Positions 20,682 to 31,786 of a stretch of 64,000 bases of DNA are shown here, in pieces. Both the position numbers and the translations under genes were made by a program. The notes below the pieces were generated by a model. The model had not been told where the DNA came from. It searched no databases and saw only the letters and a program-made list of their open reading frames with translations. Every line of letters begins with the position of its first letter. Positions within the stretch are counted from its first letter, which is position 1. Source of the DNA: Erythrobacter cryptus DSM 12079 (GTDB lineage: Bacteria; Pseudomonadota; Alphaproteobacteria; Sphingomonadales; Sphingomonadaceae); assembly GCF_000422985.1 (NCBI RefSeq), contig NZ_AUHC01000001.1, forward strand, positions 62,001-126,000. The letters run 5' to 3'.

Positions 20682-21448
20682 TCCCCTTCAACCTGACGAG
20701 CGCGCTGGCGATCTACCGGCGCGAAATGGCGCGCGCCTTTCGCACCGCTTTCCAGTCGCTGATCGCCCCGGTGCTCACCACCGCGCTTTATTTCGTGGTG
20801 TTCGGCTCGGTGATCGGCACCCGCATGGAGCCGGTGGGGGGCGTGCCCTATGGCGCCTTCATCATCCCCGGCCTCGTGATGCTGACGATGCTGGGCGAGA
20901 CCACCAGCAATGCGAGCTTCGGCATCTACATGCCGCGGTTTACCGGCACGATCTACGAACTGCTTTCTGCCCCCGTGGGCGTGGCCGAGACGCTCGCTGG
21001 CTTTGTCGGGGCGGCGATGACCAAGGGGCTGATCCTTGCCGCGATCATCCTTCTGACCGCGCGGCTGTTCGTCGATTACACCATCGCCGATCCGCTCCTT
21101 GCCGTGATCTACATCATGCTGGTGGCCGCCGCCTTTGCCCTGTTCGGCTTCATCCTCGGCATCTGGGCCGACAGTTTTGAAAAGCTCGGGATCATCCCGG
21201 TGCTGGTGCTCACCCCGCTCACCTTCCTCGGCGGCACCTTCTATTCGATCCGCGATCTGCCCGCGCCGTGGGACAGGATCGCGCTCGCCAACCCCATCGC
21301 CTTTCTGGTGAGCGGGCTGCGCCACGCCTTCTACGGCACCGCGGACGTGCCCTTCGCCTTGTCGCTGGGCCTGACGCTCGGCTTCCTTCTCGCCTGCGTG
21401 ATCGTGATCGCGGTGATCTTCCGCACCGGCTGGCGGCTGCGCGAATGA
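20678..21448 (+). CDS. ABC-2 type transporter permease (YadH-like)
   Basis: 256 residues with six membrane segments, the ABC-2 permease pattern. YRREMARAFRTAFQSLIAPVLTTALYFVVFGSVIG at the start, PGLVMLTMLGETTSNASFGIYMPRFTGTIYELL in the middle and LTPLTFLGGTFYSIRDLP near residue 185 match the YadH family. It pairs with the preceding ATPase. Substrate unknown; family members export small hydrophobic compounds or glycans. Confidence 0.9.
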   Translation: MIPFNLTSALAIYRREMARAFRTAFQSLIAPVLTTALYFVVFGSVIGTRMEPVGGVPYGAFIIPGLVMLTMLGETTSNASFGIYMPRFTGTIYELLSAPVGVAETLAGFVGAAMTKGLILAAIILLTARLFVDYTIADPLLAVIYIMLVAAAFALFGFILGIWADSFEKLGIIPVLVLTPLTFLGGTFYSIRDLPAPWDRIALANPIAFLVSGLRHAFYGTADVPFALSLGLTLGFLLACVIVIAVIFRTGWRLRE

Positions 21449-21616
21449 GGCGCGCAGGCCCGCTCGGCGAGCGGCCTTGGTCGAGTGAGGTTTGTCGTTG
21501 GGCCGAGCTTAACCGCAGCTTGTCCGCCCGTTCATGGCCGCGAAAGTGAGGCATTTCTAGGCCCTTGCGCACCGGCTGCGCCCCCTGCAACCGGTCAAGA
21601 ACAAGGACCATTACCC

Positions 21617-22159
21617 ATGAGAAACCTCGCATTCACCAAGCCTGCCATGATCGGCGCCGCGATTGGCGCGCTGGCCCTGCCGAGCATGGCCCAGGCCCAG
21701 AGCAGCGACACGCCGACGGTCGAACCCTATGTCGGCGCCTCGATCGGGATCCACGATCTGGGCATCGGCGCGCCCAATGACGATGGCGGCATCTACGGCG
21801 TTCTCGCCGGGGTCGATGTCCCGGTCGGCGAGACCTTCTTCGTCGGCGCCGAGGGCAATTTCCACTTCGGTGACGGCCCGATCGATCAGGAATATGGCAT
21901 CGCCGCCCGCGCCGGGGTGCGCGTGGGCAAGACCGGCAAGGTCTTCGTGCGCGGTGGCTACCAGGAAGTCGAGCTTGACCTCGTCAACATCCTCGGCGGC
22001 AACCCCCCGCCGGGCGTGGACAACAGCGATGGGGATTACCTCGTCGGCGCCGGGGTCGAGTTTGGCCTGGGTGACAGCCCGATCAACTTCCGCGCCGGGA
22101 TCGACACGATCTCCTTCGACACCACCCGTGCCAGCATCGGGGTGCTTTACAAGTTCTAA
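21617..22159 (+). CDS. Small outer-membrane beta-barrel protein
   Basis: 180 residues. A signal peptide ends at AQAQ (about residue 28). The rest alternates aromatic and small residues as in eight-stranded barrels: VEPYVGASIGIHDLGI, FFVGAEGNFHFGDG, KVFVRGGYQEVELD, LVGAGVEFGLGD, and a final strand RASIGVLYKF ending in Phe, the standard BAM-recognised C-terminus. AAGGACC lies upstream of the ATG. It has its own 168-base leader region and a strong terminator, so it is probably a highly expressed single gene. Exact role unknown. Confidence 0.85.
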   Translation: MRNLAFTKPAMIGAAIGALALPSMAQAQSSDTPTVEPYVGASIGIHDLGIGAPNDDGGIYGVLAGVDVPVGETFFVGAEGNFHFGDGPIDQEYGIAARAGVRVGKTGKVFVRGGYQEVELDLVNILGGNPPPGVDNSDGDYLVGAGVEFGLGDSPINFRAGIDTISFDTTRASIGVLYKF

Positions 22160-22180
22160 GGCGCCTTGCGGCACAAACCC

Positions 22181-22216
22181 GGGGGCAGGGGCCGCGCGGC
22201 GCCTGCCCCCTTTTTT
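22181..22216 (+). terminator. Rho-independent terminator of the beta-barrel gene
   Basis: GGGGGCAGG and CCTGCCCCC form a perfect 9-bp stem around a loop that can pair further (GCC/GGC), and six T residues follow directly. This is the clearest intrinsic terminator in the window. Confidence 0.92.
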
Positions 22217-22264
22217 GCTGCGTGGGTGACAGCGCGGCGCGGCGGCGCTAGGGCCGCACGCCTG

Positions 22265-23395
22265 ATGAGCGAGCGCTTCTTCTTCACCCTTCACGCCACC
22301 TGCGGCAAGGCGCGCACCGGCACCATCCGCATGCTGCGCGGCGAGATCCGCACACCCGCCTTCATGCCGGTGGGCACGGCGGCCACGGTCAAGGCGATGA
22401 AGCCCGAGGCCGTGCGCGCCACCGGGGCCGACATCATCCTCGGCAACACCTATCACCTGATGCTGCGCCCCGGGGCCGAGCGGGTGGCGCGCCTCGGCGG
22501 CCTGCACCGCTTCATGAACTGGCCGCGCCCGATCCTCACCGACAGCGGCGGTTATCAGGTGATGAGCCTGAGCGCCTTGCGCAAGCTCAGCGAGGAGGGG
22601 GTGGAGTTCAAGAGCCACCTCGATGGTTCGCGCCACCTTCTCACCCCCGAGCGCTCGATGGAAATCCAGCGCCTGCTCGGCGCGGACATCGTCATGGCCT
22701 TTGACGAATGCCCCCGGGCCGATCGTCCGCGCGACGAGATCGCCGCCTCGATGGAGCTGTCGATGCGCTGGGCGCGGCGCAGCCGCGATGGCTTTGATGC
22801 CGGGGCAGAGCACGCCGCGCGCGCCGCCCTGTTCGGCATCCAGCAGGGCGCGCTCCACGAGGACCTGCGCCGCATCAGCGCCGAGCGCCTGATCGACATC
22901 GGCTTTGACGGCTATGCCGTGGGCGGGCTGGCCGTGGGCGAGGGGCAGGAGGCGATGTTCGGCGTGCTCGACTATGCGCCCGACATGCTCCCGGCCGACA
23001 AGCCCCGCTATCTCATGGGGGTGGGCAAGCCCGATGACCTCGTCGGCGCGGTCGAGAGGGGCATCGACATGTTCGATTGCGTGCTGCCGACGCGCTCGGG
23101 CCGCAACGGGCAGGCGTTTACGTGGAACGGGCCGCTCAATCTCAGGAACGCGCGCTATGCCGAAGATAGCGGCCCGCTCGATCCGCGCTGCACCTGCCCG
23201 GTGTGCCGCGATTACAGCCGCGCCTATCTCCACCACCTCGTCAAATCGGGGGAGATGCTCGGCGCCATGCTGCTCACCGAGCATAACCTCAGCTTCTATC
23301 AGGCCTTGATGGAGGGGATGCGCGGTGCCATTGCCTCGGGCACCTTCCCCGATTTTGCCGCCCGCTTCCGGCGCGATTACCTGGGACGATCCTGA
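22265..23395 (+). CDS. tgt: tRNA-guanine transglycosylase (queuine tRNA-ribosyltransferase)
   Basis: 376 residues; swaps G34 of tRNAs with GUN anticodons for preQ1. [12 protein letters not shown] near residue 88 carries the general-base aspartate, [17 protein letters not shown] near 270 the nucleophile, and [16 protein letters not shown] near 311 the zinc site C-x-C-x2-C plus His. The ATG at MSERFFF was chosen; an upstream in-frame extension runs through the terminator hairpin. chorismate mutase follows after 3 bases. Confidence 0.97.
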   Translation: MSERFFFTLHATCGKARTGTIRMLRGEIRTPAFMPVGTAATVKAMKPEAVRATGADIILGNTYHLMLRPGAERVARLGGLHRFMNWPRPILTDSGGYQVMSLSALRKLSEEGVEFKSHLDGSRHLLTPERSMEIQRLLGADIVMAFDECPRADRPRDEIAASMELSMRWARRSRDGFDAGAEHAARAALFGIQQGALHEDLRRISAERLIDIGFDGYAVGGLAVGEGQEAMFGVLDYAPDMLPADKPRYLMGVGKPDDLVGAVERGIDMFDCVLPTRSGRNGQAFTWNGPLNLRNARYAEDSGPLDPRCTCPVCRDYSRAYLHHLVKSGEMLGAMLLTEHNLSFYQALMEGMRGAIASGTFPDFAARFRRDYLGRS

Positions 23396-23398
23396 TTG

Positions 23399-23713
23399 AT
23401 GACCGATCGCGCTGCCAAAGCCCCCGAAGACTGCACCACCATGGCCGAAGTGCGCGCCGGGGTGGATGCGCTCGATGCCGAACTGGTGGCGCTGCTGGCG
23501 AGGCGCTTTGCCTACATGCGCGCCGCCGCCCGGATCAAGGAAAGCCGCGAGGCGGTGCGCGACGAGGCGAGGAAGGCGCGGGTGATCGCCGCCGCGGTGG
23601 CCGCAGCCGAGGCCCGCGGCCTGCCCGGCGATGTGATCGCCGAGATCTGGGAGCGCCTCGTCGAAGGCTCGATCGCTTACGAATTTGCCGAGTGGGATCG
23701 GATCAGGGGCTGA
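23399..23713 (+). CDS. Chorismate mutase (AroQ class)
   Basis: 104 residues of the all-alpha AroQ fold that turns chorismate into prephenate for Phe and Tyr. RAGVDALDAELVALLARRFAYMRAAARIKES supplies the N-terminal active-site Arg and Lys positions, and the C-terminal helix ends with IWERLVEGSIAYE. A preceding TTG is also in frame; the ATG was preferred. The stand-alone size matches the monofunctional pyruvate lyase/mutase-like subgroup. Its 3' end overlaps the convergent oxidoreductase by 11 bases. Confidence 0.88.
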   Translation: MTDRAAKAPEDCTTMAEVRAGVDALDAELVALLARRFAYMRAAARIKESREAVRDEARKARVIAAAVAAAEARGLPGDVIAEIWERLVEGSIAYEFAEWDRIRG

Positions 23714-24341
23714 CCTTTTCCCCGAGAAAGGCGGCGAGGCGCGGCTGTTTCTTCTGCGGTGCCTTCTGGCGGATCGATCGCGCGAGCCTTGCGACCTTGG
23801 CTTCCCACCTGGCGATATTGCGCGGCGGGGTGTTTTCACCCACCGGTCCCAGCGACAGCGTGCGCACCGGTGCAAAGCCGCAAAAGCCGAGGATTTGCCC
23901 CTTCCAGCGCCGGATCACCGGGTTGCCGTAATACCATTTGAGCACGAAGGGCGGGGTGTCCATCGTGACGATCAGATCGGCCGAGCGGCCCTGCATCAGC
24001 CTGTCCCACCAGGGATCGCCGACATGATAGGCAAAAGTGAATTTCGGCAGGAACAGCCGGTCGATCAGGCCTTTCAATTCGGCCGGTTCGGCGCCCCACC
24101 ACATCGGGAAGGCCACCACCAGATGATCGCAGGCGTCAAGTTGCACCGCCAGATTTGCAAGATCCGCTTCCCATTCGGTGCAGCGCTTGTAGCCGTGGCG
24201 GAGCACAGGCGAGAAGGCGAGATCGCGCGCTGCCACACGGGTGATCTCGACCGCTGAAGGCAAGGCGGCGGCATAGATATCGAGCAGATGGCTCGTCAGC
24301 CGGGCCTTGTCGGGGTGCCCGTCGAGCAGCAGCACTTTCAT
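23703..24341 (-). CDS. Flavodoxin-fold NAD(P)H oxidoreductase
   Basis: 212 residues of the NQO1/MdaB-type family. It begins KVLLLDGHPDKARLTSHLLDIY, then VAFPMWWGAEPAELKGLIDRLFLPKFTFAY around residue 77, matching the FMN/FAD-binding signature of quinone reductases. TPPFVLKWYYGNPVIRRW near 132 lines the substrate pocket. It probably reduces quinones or nitro-compounds with NAD(P)H. It is convergent with chorismate mutase and overlaps it by 11 bases at the 3' ends. Confidence 0.88.
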   Translation of the reverse strand: MKVLLLDGHPDKARLTSHLLDIYAAALPSAVEITRVAARDLAFSPVLRHGYKRCTEWEADLANLAVQLDACDHLVVAFPMWWGAEPAELKGLIDRLFLPKFTFAYHVGDPWWDRLMQGRSADLIVTMDTPPFVLKWYYGNPVIRRWKGQILGFCGFAPVRTLSLGPVGENTPPRNIARWEAKVARLARSIRQKAPQKKQPRLAAFLGEKVSP

Positions 24342-24397
24342 CGGTGAAGCCGGCCCCAGCTGTCAGCAGTCGCGGCGATGATGGCTGAGGCCTGCGC

Positions 24398-24430
24398 AAA
24401 AGAAAAGGGCGACCCCACAGGGCCGCCCTT
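24398..24430 (-). terminator. Terminator of rpsD
   Basis: The minus-strand RNA forms AAGGGCG-G-CCC paired with GGG-U-CGCCCTT (11 pairs including one G-U) with a 4-base loop, followed by TTTTCTTTT. It starts 26 bases after the rpsD stop. Confidence 0.88.
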
Positions 24431-24456
24431 CTTTGCCTTGGAACTGCGCCTTGCGA

Positions 24457-25071
24457 TCAGCGCGAATAGAATTCGACCACCAGGTTGGGTTCCATCGTCA
24501 CCGGGTAGGGCACCTCGTCGAGCTTGGGCACGCGGGTGAACACCACCTTGTCGGTGCCGTCGGGCATGACATAATCGGGAATGTCGCGTTCGGCCAGGCT
24601 CTGCGCCTCGATCACGAGGGCCATTTCCTTGGCCTTGGCCCCGAGGCTGATGACATCGCCCACCGCCACGCGGCGCGAGGCGATGTTGCACTTCTGCCCG
24701 TTCACATAAATATGCCCGTGGCTCACCAGCTGGCGCGCGGCGAAGATGGTGGGCGCAAACTTGGCGCGATAGACCACCATGTCGAGCCGCTGCTCGAGCA
24801 GGCCGATGAGGTTCTGGCTGGTGTCACCCTTCATCCGCGCCGCCTCGGCATAGGTGCGCTTGAACTGCTTTTCGGTGACATCGCCATAATAGCCCTTGAG
24901 CTTCTGCTTGGCGCGCAGCTGCAGGCCATAATCGCTCATCTTGCCCTTGCGGCGCTGGCCGTGCTGGCCGGGGCCATAGGACCGCTTGTTGACGGGCGAA
25001 TTGGGGCGACCCCAGATGTTCTCGCCCATCCGGCGGTCAAGCTTGTACTTGGCGCTCTTGCGCTTCGACAT
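24457..25071 (-). CDS. rpsD: 30S ribosomal protein S4
   Basis: 204 residues. N-terminal region [36 protein letters not shown], then the S4 RNA-binding domain [38 protein letters not shown] near residue 95. It lacks the N-terminal zinc cysteines, as usual for the C-minus form. It nucleates 16S rRNA folding in the small subunit. It is monocistronic here, with its own terminator, and a 178-base leader that contains a 9-bp hairpin. Confidence 0.98.
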   Translation of the reverse strand: MSKRKSAKYKLDRRMGENIWGRPNSPVNKRSYGPGQHGQRRKGKMSDYGLQLRAKQKLKGYYGDVTEKQFKRTYAEAARMKGDTSQNLIGLLEQRLDMVVYRAKFAPTIFAARQLVSHGHIYVNGQKCNIASRRVAVGDVISLGAKAKEMALVIEAQSLAERDIPDYVMPDGTDKVVFTRVPKLDEVPYPVTMEPNLVVEFYSR

Positions 25072-25132
25072 GTGCCTTGTCCTTCAATGTGCTGGATTGC
25101 CCCTGTGGCAACCATTCCACCCGGCTTCGCAC

Positions 25133-25156
25133 CATCCGCCCGCAAGGGGGCGGATG
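25133..25156 (-). promoter_or_regulatory. Stem-loop in the leader of rpsD
   Basis: CATCCGCCC and GGGCGGATG are perfect 9-bp complements around a 6-base loop, 62 bases upstream of the rpsD start and 94 bases after the trmJ stop. No T-run follows on the minus strand, so it is a poor intrinsic terminator. It may be a leader structure of rpsD or an end-stabilising hairpin for the upstream operon. Confidence 0.4.
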
Positions 25157-25249
25157 CGGCCACTGCTTCACCGGGGTGCAGGGCCCATTTGCGAAGGCGC
25201 GCGCATAGCAGGAACGCCGCCGCGGTCAAGCCCCGGGGCTGCCGCGGGC

Positions 25250-26008
25250 CTATTCCTCGCCGCGCGGCGGACGCTCGAGCGCGCTCAGCACGCCGCGCAG
25301 GGTGCGCACCTCGAGGTGGTTCCAGCCGGGCTTGGTGAGGATGCCGCGCAGCGTGCGCCGGGTCGCCTCGGCGCGGGTTTCGGGCAGGAAATAGCCGCGC
25401 GGGGCGAGCAGTGCCTCGAAATGGGCGATCAGCGCATCTAGCTCCGCTTGCGGGGCAGGGGGCAGGGCTTCCTCAGCAGTGGGCTGGGCCAGCGTGGCGG
25501 TGCTCGCCGCGCCGAGTTCGCGCGCCATGCGCGACCATTCATAGGCCACCAGCACCACCGCCTGGGCAAGATTGAGCGAGCCGAACTCGGGATTGATCGG
25601 GATGGTCAGGATCGCGCGGGCAAGAGCGACATCCTCGGTCTCGAGGCCCGAGCGCTCCGGCCCGAACAGCACCGCGTGGCGACCGGGCTGAGTCACCACC
25701 AGCCGCCCGGCGTCGTCGGGGCCAATCACCGGGCGGGTGACGCCGCGCTTTCGCACCGTGGTGGCATAGACATGCTGGCAATCGGCGACGGCCTCGGCGG
25801 TGGTGTCAAACACCTTGGCGCCGGCGAGCACCTCGTCCGCGCCTGAGGCCGCCGGACCGGCGGCGGGATTGGGCCAGCCATCGCGCGGGGCGACGAGGCG
25901 CAGCTCGGTAAGGGAGAAATTGAGCATGGCGCGCGCCGCCTTGCCGATGTTCTCGCCCAGTTGCGGGCGCACCAGCACGATCACCGGCCGATTGGGATCC
26001 TCTGCCAT
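25250..26008 (-). CDS. trmJ: tRNA/rRNA 2'-O-methyltransferase, TrmJ-like (SPOUT)
   Basis: 252 residues. The SPOUT domain covers about residues 8-165: VIVLVRPQLGENIGKAARAMLNF, then DEVLAGAKVFDTTAEAV, GPERSGLETEDVALA (SAM-binding knot) and IPINPEFGSLNLAQAVVLVAYEW (motif 3). A C-terminal helical extension follows, as in TrmJ, which methylates position 32 of tRNAs. The ATG at MAEDPNRP was chosen; a 30-codon extension overlaps nrdR. It is the last gene of the rpiB-glyA-hypothetical-nrdR-trmJ run, 7 bases after nrdR. Confidence 0.9.
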   Translation of the reverse strand: MAEDPNRPVIVLVRPQLGENIGKAARAMLNFSLTELRLVAPRDGWPNPAAGPAASGADEVLAGAKVFDTTAEAVADCQHVYATTVRKRGVTRPVIGPDDAGRLVVTQPGRHAVLFGPERSGLETEDVALARAILTIPINPEFGSLNLAQAVVLVAYEWSRMARELGAASTATLAQPTAEEALPPAPQAELDALIAHFEALLAPRGYFLPETRAEATRRTLRGILTKPGWNHLEVRTLRGVLSALERPPRGEE

Positions 26009-26015
26009 CTTCGCC

Positions 26016-26477
26016 CTAATCTTTCGCGGCTTGCTGCACGGTGCTGGCAAATTTCTCGAAGTCGCGCGCCTCGGAGAAATCGCGATAGACGCTGGCAAAG
26101 CGGATATAGGCGACCGAATCGATCTGCCGCAGCCCTTCCATCACCAATTCGCCGATATGGCTCGAGGGCACCTCGGCCTCGCCGGAGGCTTCGACCTGGC
26201 GCTGGATCCCGCTCACCAGCTGATCGAGCCGCTCCTGATCGATCCCGCGCTTGCGGCAGGCCAGCGCGATCGATTGTTCGAGCTTGGCGCGGTCGAAGGG
26301 CTCGCGCCGGTCGCCCGACTTGATCACCACCACCTCGCGCAGCTGCACCCGCTCGAAGGTGGTGAAGCGCGCGCCGCAGGAGGAGCATTGCCGCCGCCGC
26401 CGGATCGCCGTGCCATCTTCGGTCGGGCGGCTGTCCTTTACCTGGGTGTCATCGTGGGCGCAGAAAGGGCAGCGCAT
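26016..26477 (-). CDS. nrdR: Transcriptional repressor NrdR
   Basis: 153 residues. An N-terminal zinc ribbon, CPFCAHDD...[17 protein letters not shown] (residues 3-40), is followed by an ATP-cone, [20 protein letters not shown] at about 50-140. NrdR senses ATP/dATP and represses ribonucleotide reductase genes. No nrd gene is in the window. It lies 8 bases after a small membrane protein gene. Confidence 0.96.
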   Translation of the reverse strand: MRCPFCAHDDTQVKDSRPTEDGTAIRRRRQCSSCGARFTTFERVQLREVVVIKSGDRREPFDRAKLEQSIALACRKRGIDQERLDQLVSGIQRQVEASGEAEVPSSHIGELVMEGLRQIDSVAYIRFASVYRDFSEARDFEKFASTVQQAAKD

Positions 26478-26485
26478 TCAGGGGC

Positions 26486-26704
26486 TTATTTGCGGATGCG
26501 TTGATAGAGCGCGAAGCCCGCACCGGCGATGAGGCCGACCGGCCAGGACACCACCGGGAGCAGCGCCCCGGCAAGCGCGCCGATCGCCGCGCCGGTGAGC
26601 ACCGGGGCGGTGGAGGGGTGATTGAGGCCTTCCTTGCCCATGCCGATGATCTCGGCCTTGGCGTCCTCGATAAGGTCCTGCGGCCTTTGCGGATCGTGGT
26701 TCAT
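26486..26704 (-). CDS. Small membrane protein of unknown function
   Basis: 72 residues from the ATG at MNHDPQRPQD; a 14-codon upstream extension overlaps glyA. The N-terminal half is polar and acidic (DLIEDAKAEIIGMGKEGL). The C-terminal half holds two short hydrophobic segments separated by a turn (VLTGAAIGALAGALLPVVSW and PVGLIAGAGFALYQRI). It lies between glyA and nrdR with 8 bases on each side, so it is translated as part of the operon. I do not recognise a family. Confidence 0.7.
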   Translation of the reverse strand: MNHDPQRPQDLIEDAKAEIIGMGKEGLNHPSTAPVLTGAAIGALAGALLPVVSWPVGLIAGAGFALYQRIRK

Positions 26705-26712
26705 CGCCTGCC

Positions 26713-28041
26713 TCACATGCCCGGATAGACGGGGAAGGCCGCGCACAGCTCAGCAACCCGCGCGCGCACACTTTCTTCCACCTGCGCATCGCCTTCGGGG
26801 CCGTTCTTGGCCACCCCTTCGACCACTTCGGCGATCAGCCGGCCGATGGTGCCAAACTCCTCGGGGCCAAAGCCGCGGGTGGTGCCCGCCGGGGTGCCGA
26901 GGCGAATGCCGCTGGTGACGAAGGGCGAGCGGGTGTCGAAGGGAATCGAGTTCTTGTTGCAGGTGATGAAGGCGCGATCGAGCGCCTTTTCGGCATCCTT
27001 GCCCGTCACCCCCTTGGCGGTGAGATCGACCAGCATCGAGTGGTTGTCGGTGCCGCCGCTGACGATCCTGAGGCCGCTTTCCTCAAGGCTTGCCGCCAGC
27101 GCCCGGGCGTTCTCGACGATGCGCCGGGCATAGTCGCGGAAGGAGGGATCGAGCGCTTCCCTGAAGGCCACCGCCTTGGCGGCAATGATGTGCATCAAGG
27201 GCCCGCCCTGAAGCCCGGGGAACACCGCCATGTTCAAAGGCTTGGTGAACTTCTCGTCGTTCCACAGGATGATGCCCGAGCGCGGCCCGCGCAAGGACTT
27301 GTGGGTGGTGGAGGTGACGATGTCGCAATGCGGGAAGGGCGAGGGGTGCGCGCCGCCGGCAACCAGGCCCGAGATATGGCTCATGTCGCACAGCAGCACC
27401 GCGCCCACCTCATCGGCAATGGCGCGGAAGGCGGCAAAGTCCCAGGTGCGCGAATAGGCGGTGCCGCCGCAGATGATGAGCTTGGGCCGGTGCGCGCGCG
27501 CCTTGGCGGCCACCTCGTCCATGTCGATCGTCTCGCTCTCGCGCGAAACGCCATAGGAGACGACATTGAACCACTTGCCGCTGACATTGACCGGCGAGCC
27601 ATGGGTGAGGTGCCCGCCCGAATTGAGATCGAGCCCCATGAAGGTGTCGCCCGGATTGAGGAGGGCGAGGAACACCGCCTGGTTCATCTGCGAGCCGGAA
27701 TTGGGCTGCACATTGGCAAAGTTGCAGCCGAACAGCTGCTTGGCGCGTTCAATCGCCAGGGTTTCGACCACGTCGGCATATTCGCAGCCGCCGTAATAGC
27801 GCTTGCCCGGATAGCCTTCGGCATATTTGTTGGTGAAGACGCTGCCCGCCGCCTCGAGCACCGCGCGGCTGGCGATGTTCTCGCTTGCGATCAGCTCGAT
27901 CTTGTCGCGCTGGCGCGCAAGTTCCTTGGCGATGGCTGCGGCGATCTCGGGATCGGCGGCGGCAAGATCATGGTGCCAGAAGCCGTGCATCGGATCGGCA
28001 GCGGCGGCGCGGGCGGCAAAGTCGAGAGGGGCGGTGCTCAT
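26713..28041 (-). CDS. glyA: Serine hydroxymethyltransferase
   Basis: 442 residues; PLP enzyme that interconverts serine and glycine and makes 5,10-methylene-[42 protein letters not shown] near residue 50, the PLP lysine in [14 protein letters not shown] near 245 and the C-terminal [17 protein letters not shown] are all present. The ATG overlaps the rpiB stop by 4 bases; the open frame upstream is inside rpiB and was not used. It supplies one-carbon units that the nearby purine genes use. Confidence 0.97.
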   Translation of the reverse strand: MSTAPLDFAARAAAADPMHGFWHHDLAAADPEIAAAIAKELARQRDKIELIASENIASRAVLEAAGSVFTNKYAEGYPGKRYYGGCEYADVVETLAIERAKQLFGCNFANVQPNSGSQMNQAVFLALLNPGDTFMGLDLNSGGHLTHGSPVNVSGKWFNVVSYGVSRESETIDMDEVAAKARAHRPKLIICGGTAYSRTWDFAAFRAIADEVGAVLLCDMSHISGLVAGGAHPSPFPHCDIVTSTTHKSLRGPRSGIILWNDEKFTKPLNMAVFPGLQGGPLMHIIAAKAVAFREALDPSFRDYARRIVENARALAASLEESGLRIVSGGTDNHSMLVDLTAKGVTGKDAEKALDRAFITCNKNSIPFDTRSPFVTSGIRLGTPAGTTRGFGPEEFGTIGRLIAEVVEGVAKNGPEGDAQVEESVRARVAELCAAFPVYPGM

Positions 28042-28517
28042 TGGTGGGTCTCGATATGGTCGGGCAGGAAGGGCGGCTGTGACAGCTTGCCGACCCGGCG
28101 CTGGTGGCGCCCGGCCGGATCGCCGGCATCGGCAAATTCGGTATCGAGGAAGGTGGCGATGCAGGCCTTGGCCATCTCCAGACCTACGAGCCGCGCGCCC
28201 AAAGCGATGCAATTGGCATCATTGTGCTCACGCGCGAGCGCGGCCGAGAGCGGCTCGCTCACCAGCGCGCAGCGCACCTGCGGGTGGCGGTTGACGCTGA
28301 TCGAGATGCCGATGCCGCTGCCGCACAGGGCAATGCCATATTCCACCGTGCCTTCGGCGATAATCTCGGCGAGGCGATAGCCGTAATCGGGGTAATCGAC
28401 GCTCACCCCCGGCGGCGGCCCGAGATCGGCGACCTCGTGGCCTTCCTCGATGAGCCATTCGGCAAGGTCGGCCTTGAGTTCGACCGCGGCATGATCGGAG
28501 GCGATGGCGATGCGCAT
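28038..28517 (-). CDS. rpiB: Ribose-5-phosphate isomerase B
   Basis: 159 residues. [22 protein letters not shown] carries the sugar-phosphate-binding start of the RpiB/LacAB family, [30 protein letters not shown] near residue 62 carries the catalytic Cys-Gly-x-Gly segment, and [16 protein letters not shown] follows. It interconverts ribose 5-phosphate and ribulose 5-phosphate. It is the first gene of the operon and ends in a 4-base overlap with glyA. The last 30 residues ([17 protein letters not shown]) form the usual tail. Confidence 0.95.
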   Translation of the reverse strand: MRIAIASDHAAVELKADLAEWLIEEGHEVADLGPPPGVSVDYPDYGYRLAEIIAEGTVEYGIALCGSGIGISISVNRHPQVRCALVSEPLSAALAREHNDANCIALGARLVGLEMAKACIATFLDTEFADAGDPAGRHQRRVGKLSQPPFLPDHIETHQ

Positions 28518-28635
28518 GGGCGTGCCATAATCGCATGGACGCGGATTCTCCACCCCTTGCCGGCGGGTTTTTCGACCAGCGCCATGGCCTGCGCTTTACC
28601 GGGGCGAAAGGGGGGCAGGGCTATTGTCGCTTGCC

Positions 28636-29787
28636 ATGCCGCCGCCCACACCCCGCCTGTCTGCCGAGCAATGGCTCGCGCGCGTCTTTGCCGATGCGGC
28701 GCCGCGCCATGTGGGCACGGGCTGGATCAGCGGCATCCTCGGGATCGTGCTGGGGCTGCTCGCGCTCCTTGCGGTGCTGTGCCTCAACTTCCCGCAATAC
28801 CTCACCCTGCCCGAATTGCGCAGCCGCTATCCGCTCGATCTGGTGCGGCTTGCGATCGACGTGGGGCTGCTCGCGGGGATGGCGCTGTCGGGCCTGTCGC
28901 TGCTCTTGCGGCGCAAGAAGGCGCTCGGGGTGGCGGGGCTTGCCCTTGCCGGCGCGGCGCTGGCGCTGGGCGCGGGGGGCGCTGAGATCCCGCGCGTGGG
29001 CGAGGCCCGCATCTATCTTGCGCTCGATTGGTTCGTGCTCGGGGTGATCACCACCGCGGCGCTGTTCGTGCCGCTCGAGCGCGCCTTTCCGCTGCGCCGT
29101 GGTCAGGGGGTCTTTCGCAGGGGCTGGCTCACCGACACGCAATATTTCTTCGCCAGCCACGTACTGGCGCAGGTGATGAGCGTGGCGGTGCTTGCGCCGG
29201 CGGTGGCGCTGGGCGCGGTGCTGGCGCTGCCGCAGGCCCAGGCGGCGGTGGAGGGCCTGCCGTGGCTGGTGCAATGGGCGATGTGCGTGCTGGTGGCTGA
29301 CCTTGCGCAATATGGCGTCCACCGCGCCTTTCATGCGGTGCCGCTCTTGTGGCGCTTTCACAAGGTACACCACTCGGTCGAGGCGATGGACTGGCTCGCC
29401 GGATCGCGGCTGCACCTCGTTGACGTGATCGTCACGCGCGGCCTTGTGTTGCTGGCGCTGCTGGTGGCGGGCTTTGCCGAGAGCGTGGTCTATGCCTATC
29501 TCGCGCTCGTCAGCTTCCACGCGGTGTTCATCCACGCCAATTTCGCGCCGAGATGGGGGTGGCTCGAACGCTGGGTCGCCATGCCGCGCTTCCACCACTG
29601 GCACCACGCCCGGGAGGCCGAGGCGCGCGATGTGAACTTTGCCGTTCACCTGCCGATGATCGACCGCTGGTTCGGCACCTGTCACATGCCGGAAGGGCGC
29701 TGGCCGGAGGGCTACGGCCTTGCCGATGAACGCGCGCCCGAGGGTTGGGCGCGCCAACTGGTCTGGCCCTTGCGCCGCCGCGCGTGA
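28636..29787 (+). CDS. Sterol desaturase / fatty acid hydroxylase superfamily membrane protein
   Basis: About 383 residues. Four or more membrane helices in the first 200 residues precede a di-iron histidine cluster: HRAFH near residue 225, HKVHHS near 237, HANF near 298 and HHWHH near 318. This is the full set of eight or so histidines of the FA_hydroxylase family, which hydroxylates or desaturates lipids with O2. An in-frame TTG 12 bases upstream is an alternative start. Substrate unknown; candidates are hopanoids, carotenoids or sphingolipids. It is divergent from rpiB and convergent with rpoD. Confidence 0.87.
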   Translation: MPPPTPRLSAEQWLARVFADAAPRHVGTGWISGILGIVLGLLALLAVLCLNFPQYLTLPELRSRYPLDLVRLAIDVGLLAGMALSGLSLLLRRKKALGVAGLALAGAALALGAGGAEIPRVGEARIYLALDWFVLGVITTAALFVPLERAFPLRRGQGVFRRGWLTDTQYFFASHVLAQVMSVAVLAPAVALGAVLALPQAQAAVEGLPWLVQWAMCVLVADLAQYGVHRAFHAVPLLWRFHKVHHSVEAMDWLAGSRLHLVDVIVTRGLVLLALLVAGFAESVVYAYLALVSFHAVFIHANFAPRWGWLERWVAMPRFHHWHHAREAEARDVNFAVHLPMIDRWFGTCHMPEGRWPEGYGLADERAPEGWARQLVWPLRRRA

Positions 29788-29789
29788 AT

Positions 29790-29809
29790 GGCCCCGCCGA
29801 AGCGGGGCC
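29790..29809. terminator. Hairpin between convergent genes (desaturase and rpoD)
   Basis: GGCCCCGC and GCGGGGCC form a perfect 8-bp stem with a CGAA tetraloop, 2 bases after one stop codon and 8 before the other. There is no long T-run on either strand, but the symmetric stem can act for both transcripts. Confidence 0.7.
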
Positions 29810-29817
29810 TTCGCTCC

Positions 29818-31716
<1,899 letters not shown>

Positions 31717-31741
31717 AATCTTTCGTGTCTGTCCATTGCCG

Positions 31742-31765
31742 GGCGGCCTGCTGAGCGAGGCCGCC
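31742..31765. repeat. Inverted repeat between dnaG and rpoD
   Basis: GGCGGCC and GGCCGCC are perfect 7-bp complements around a 10-base loop in the 70-base gap between the two genes. No T-run follows on the minus strand, so full termination is unlikely. It could attenuate or mark a processing site that sets the dnaG:rpoD ratio. Confidence 0.4.
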
Positions 31766-31786
31766 GATTGATCCCATGCCCGCCTG

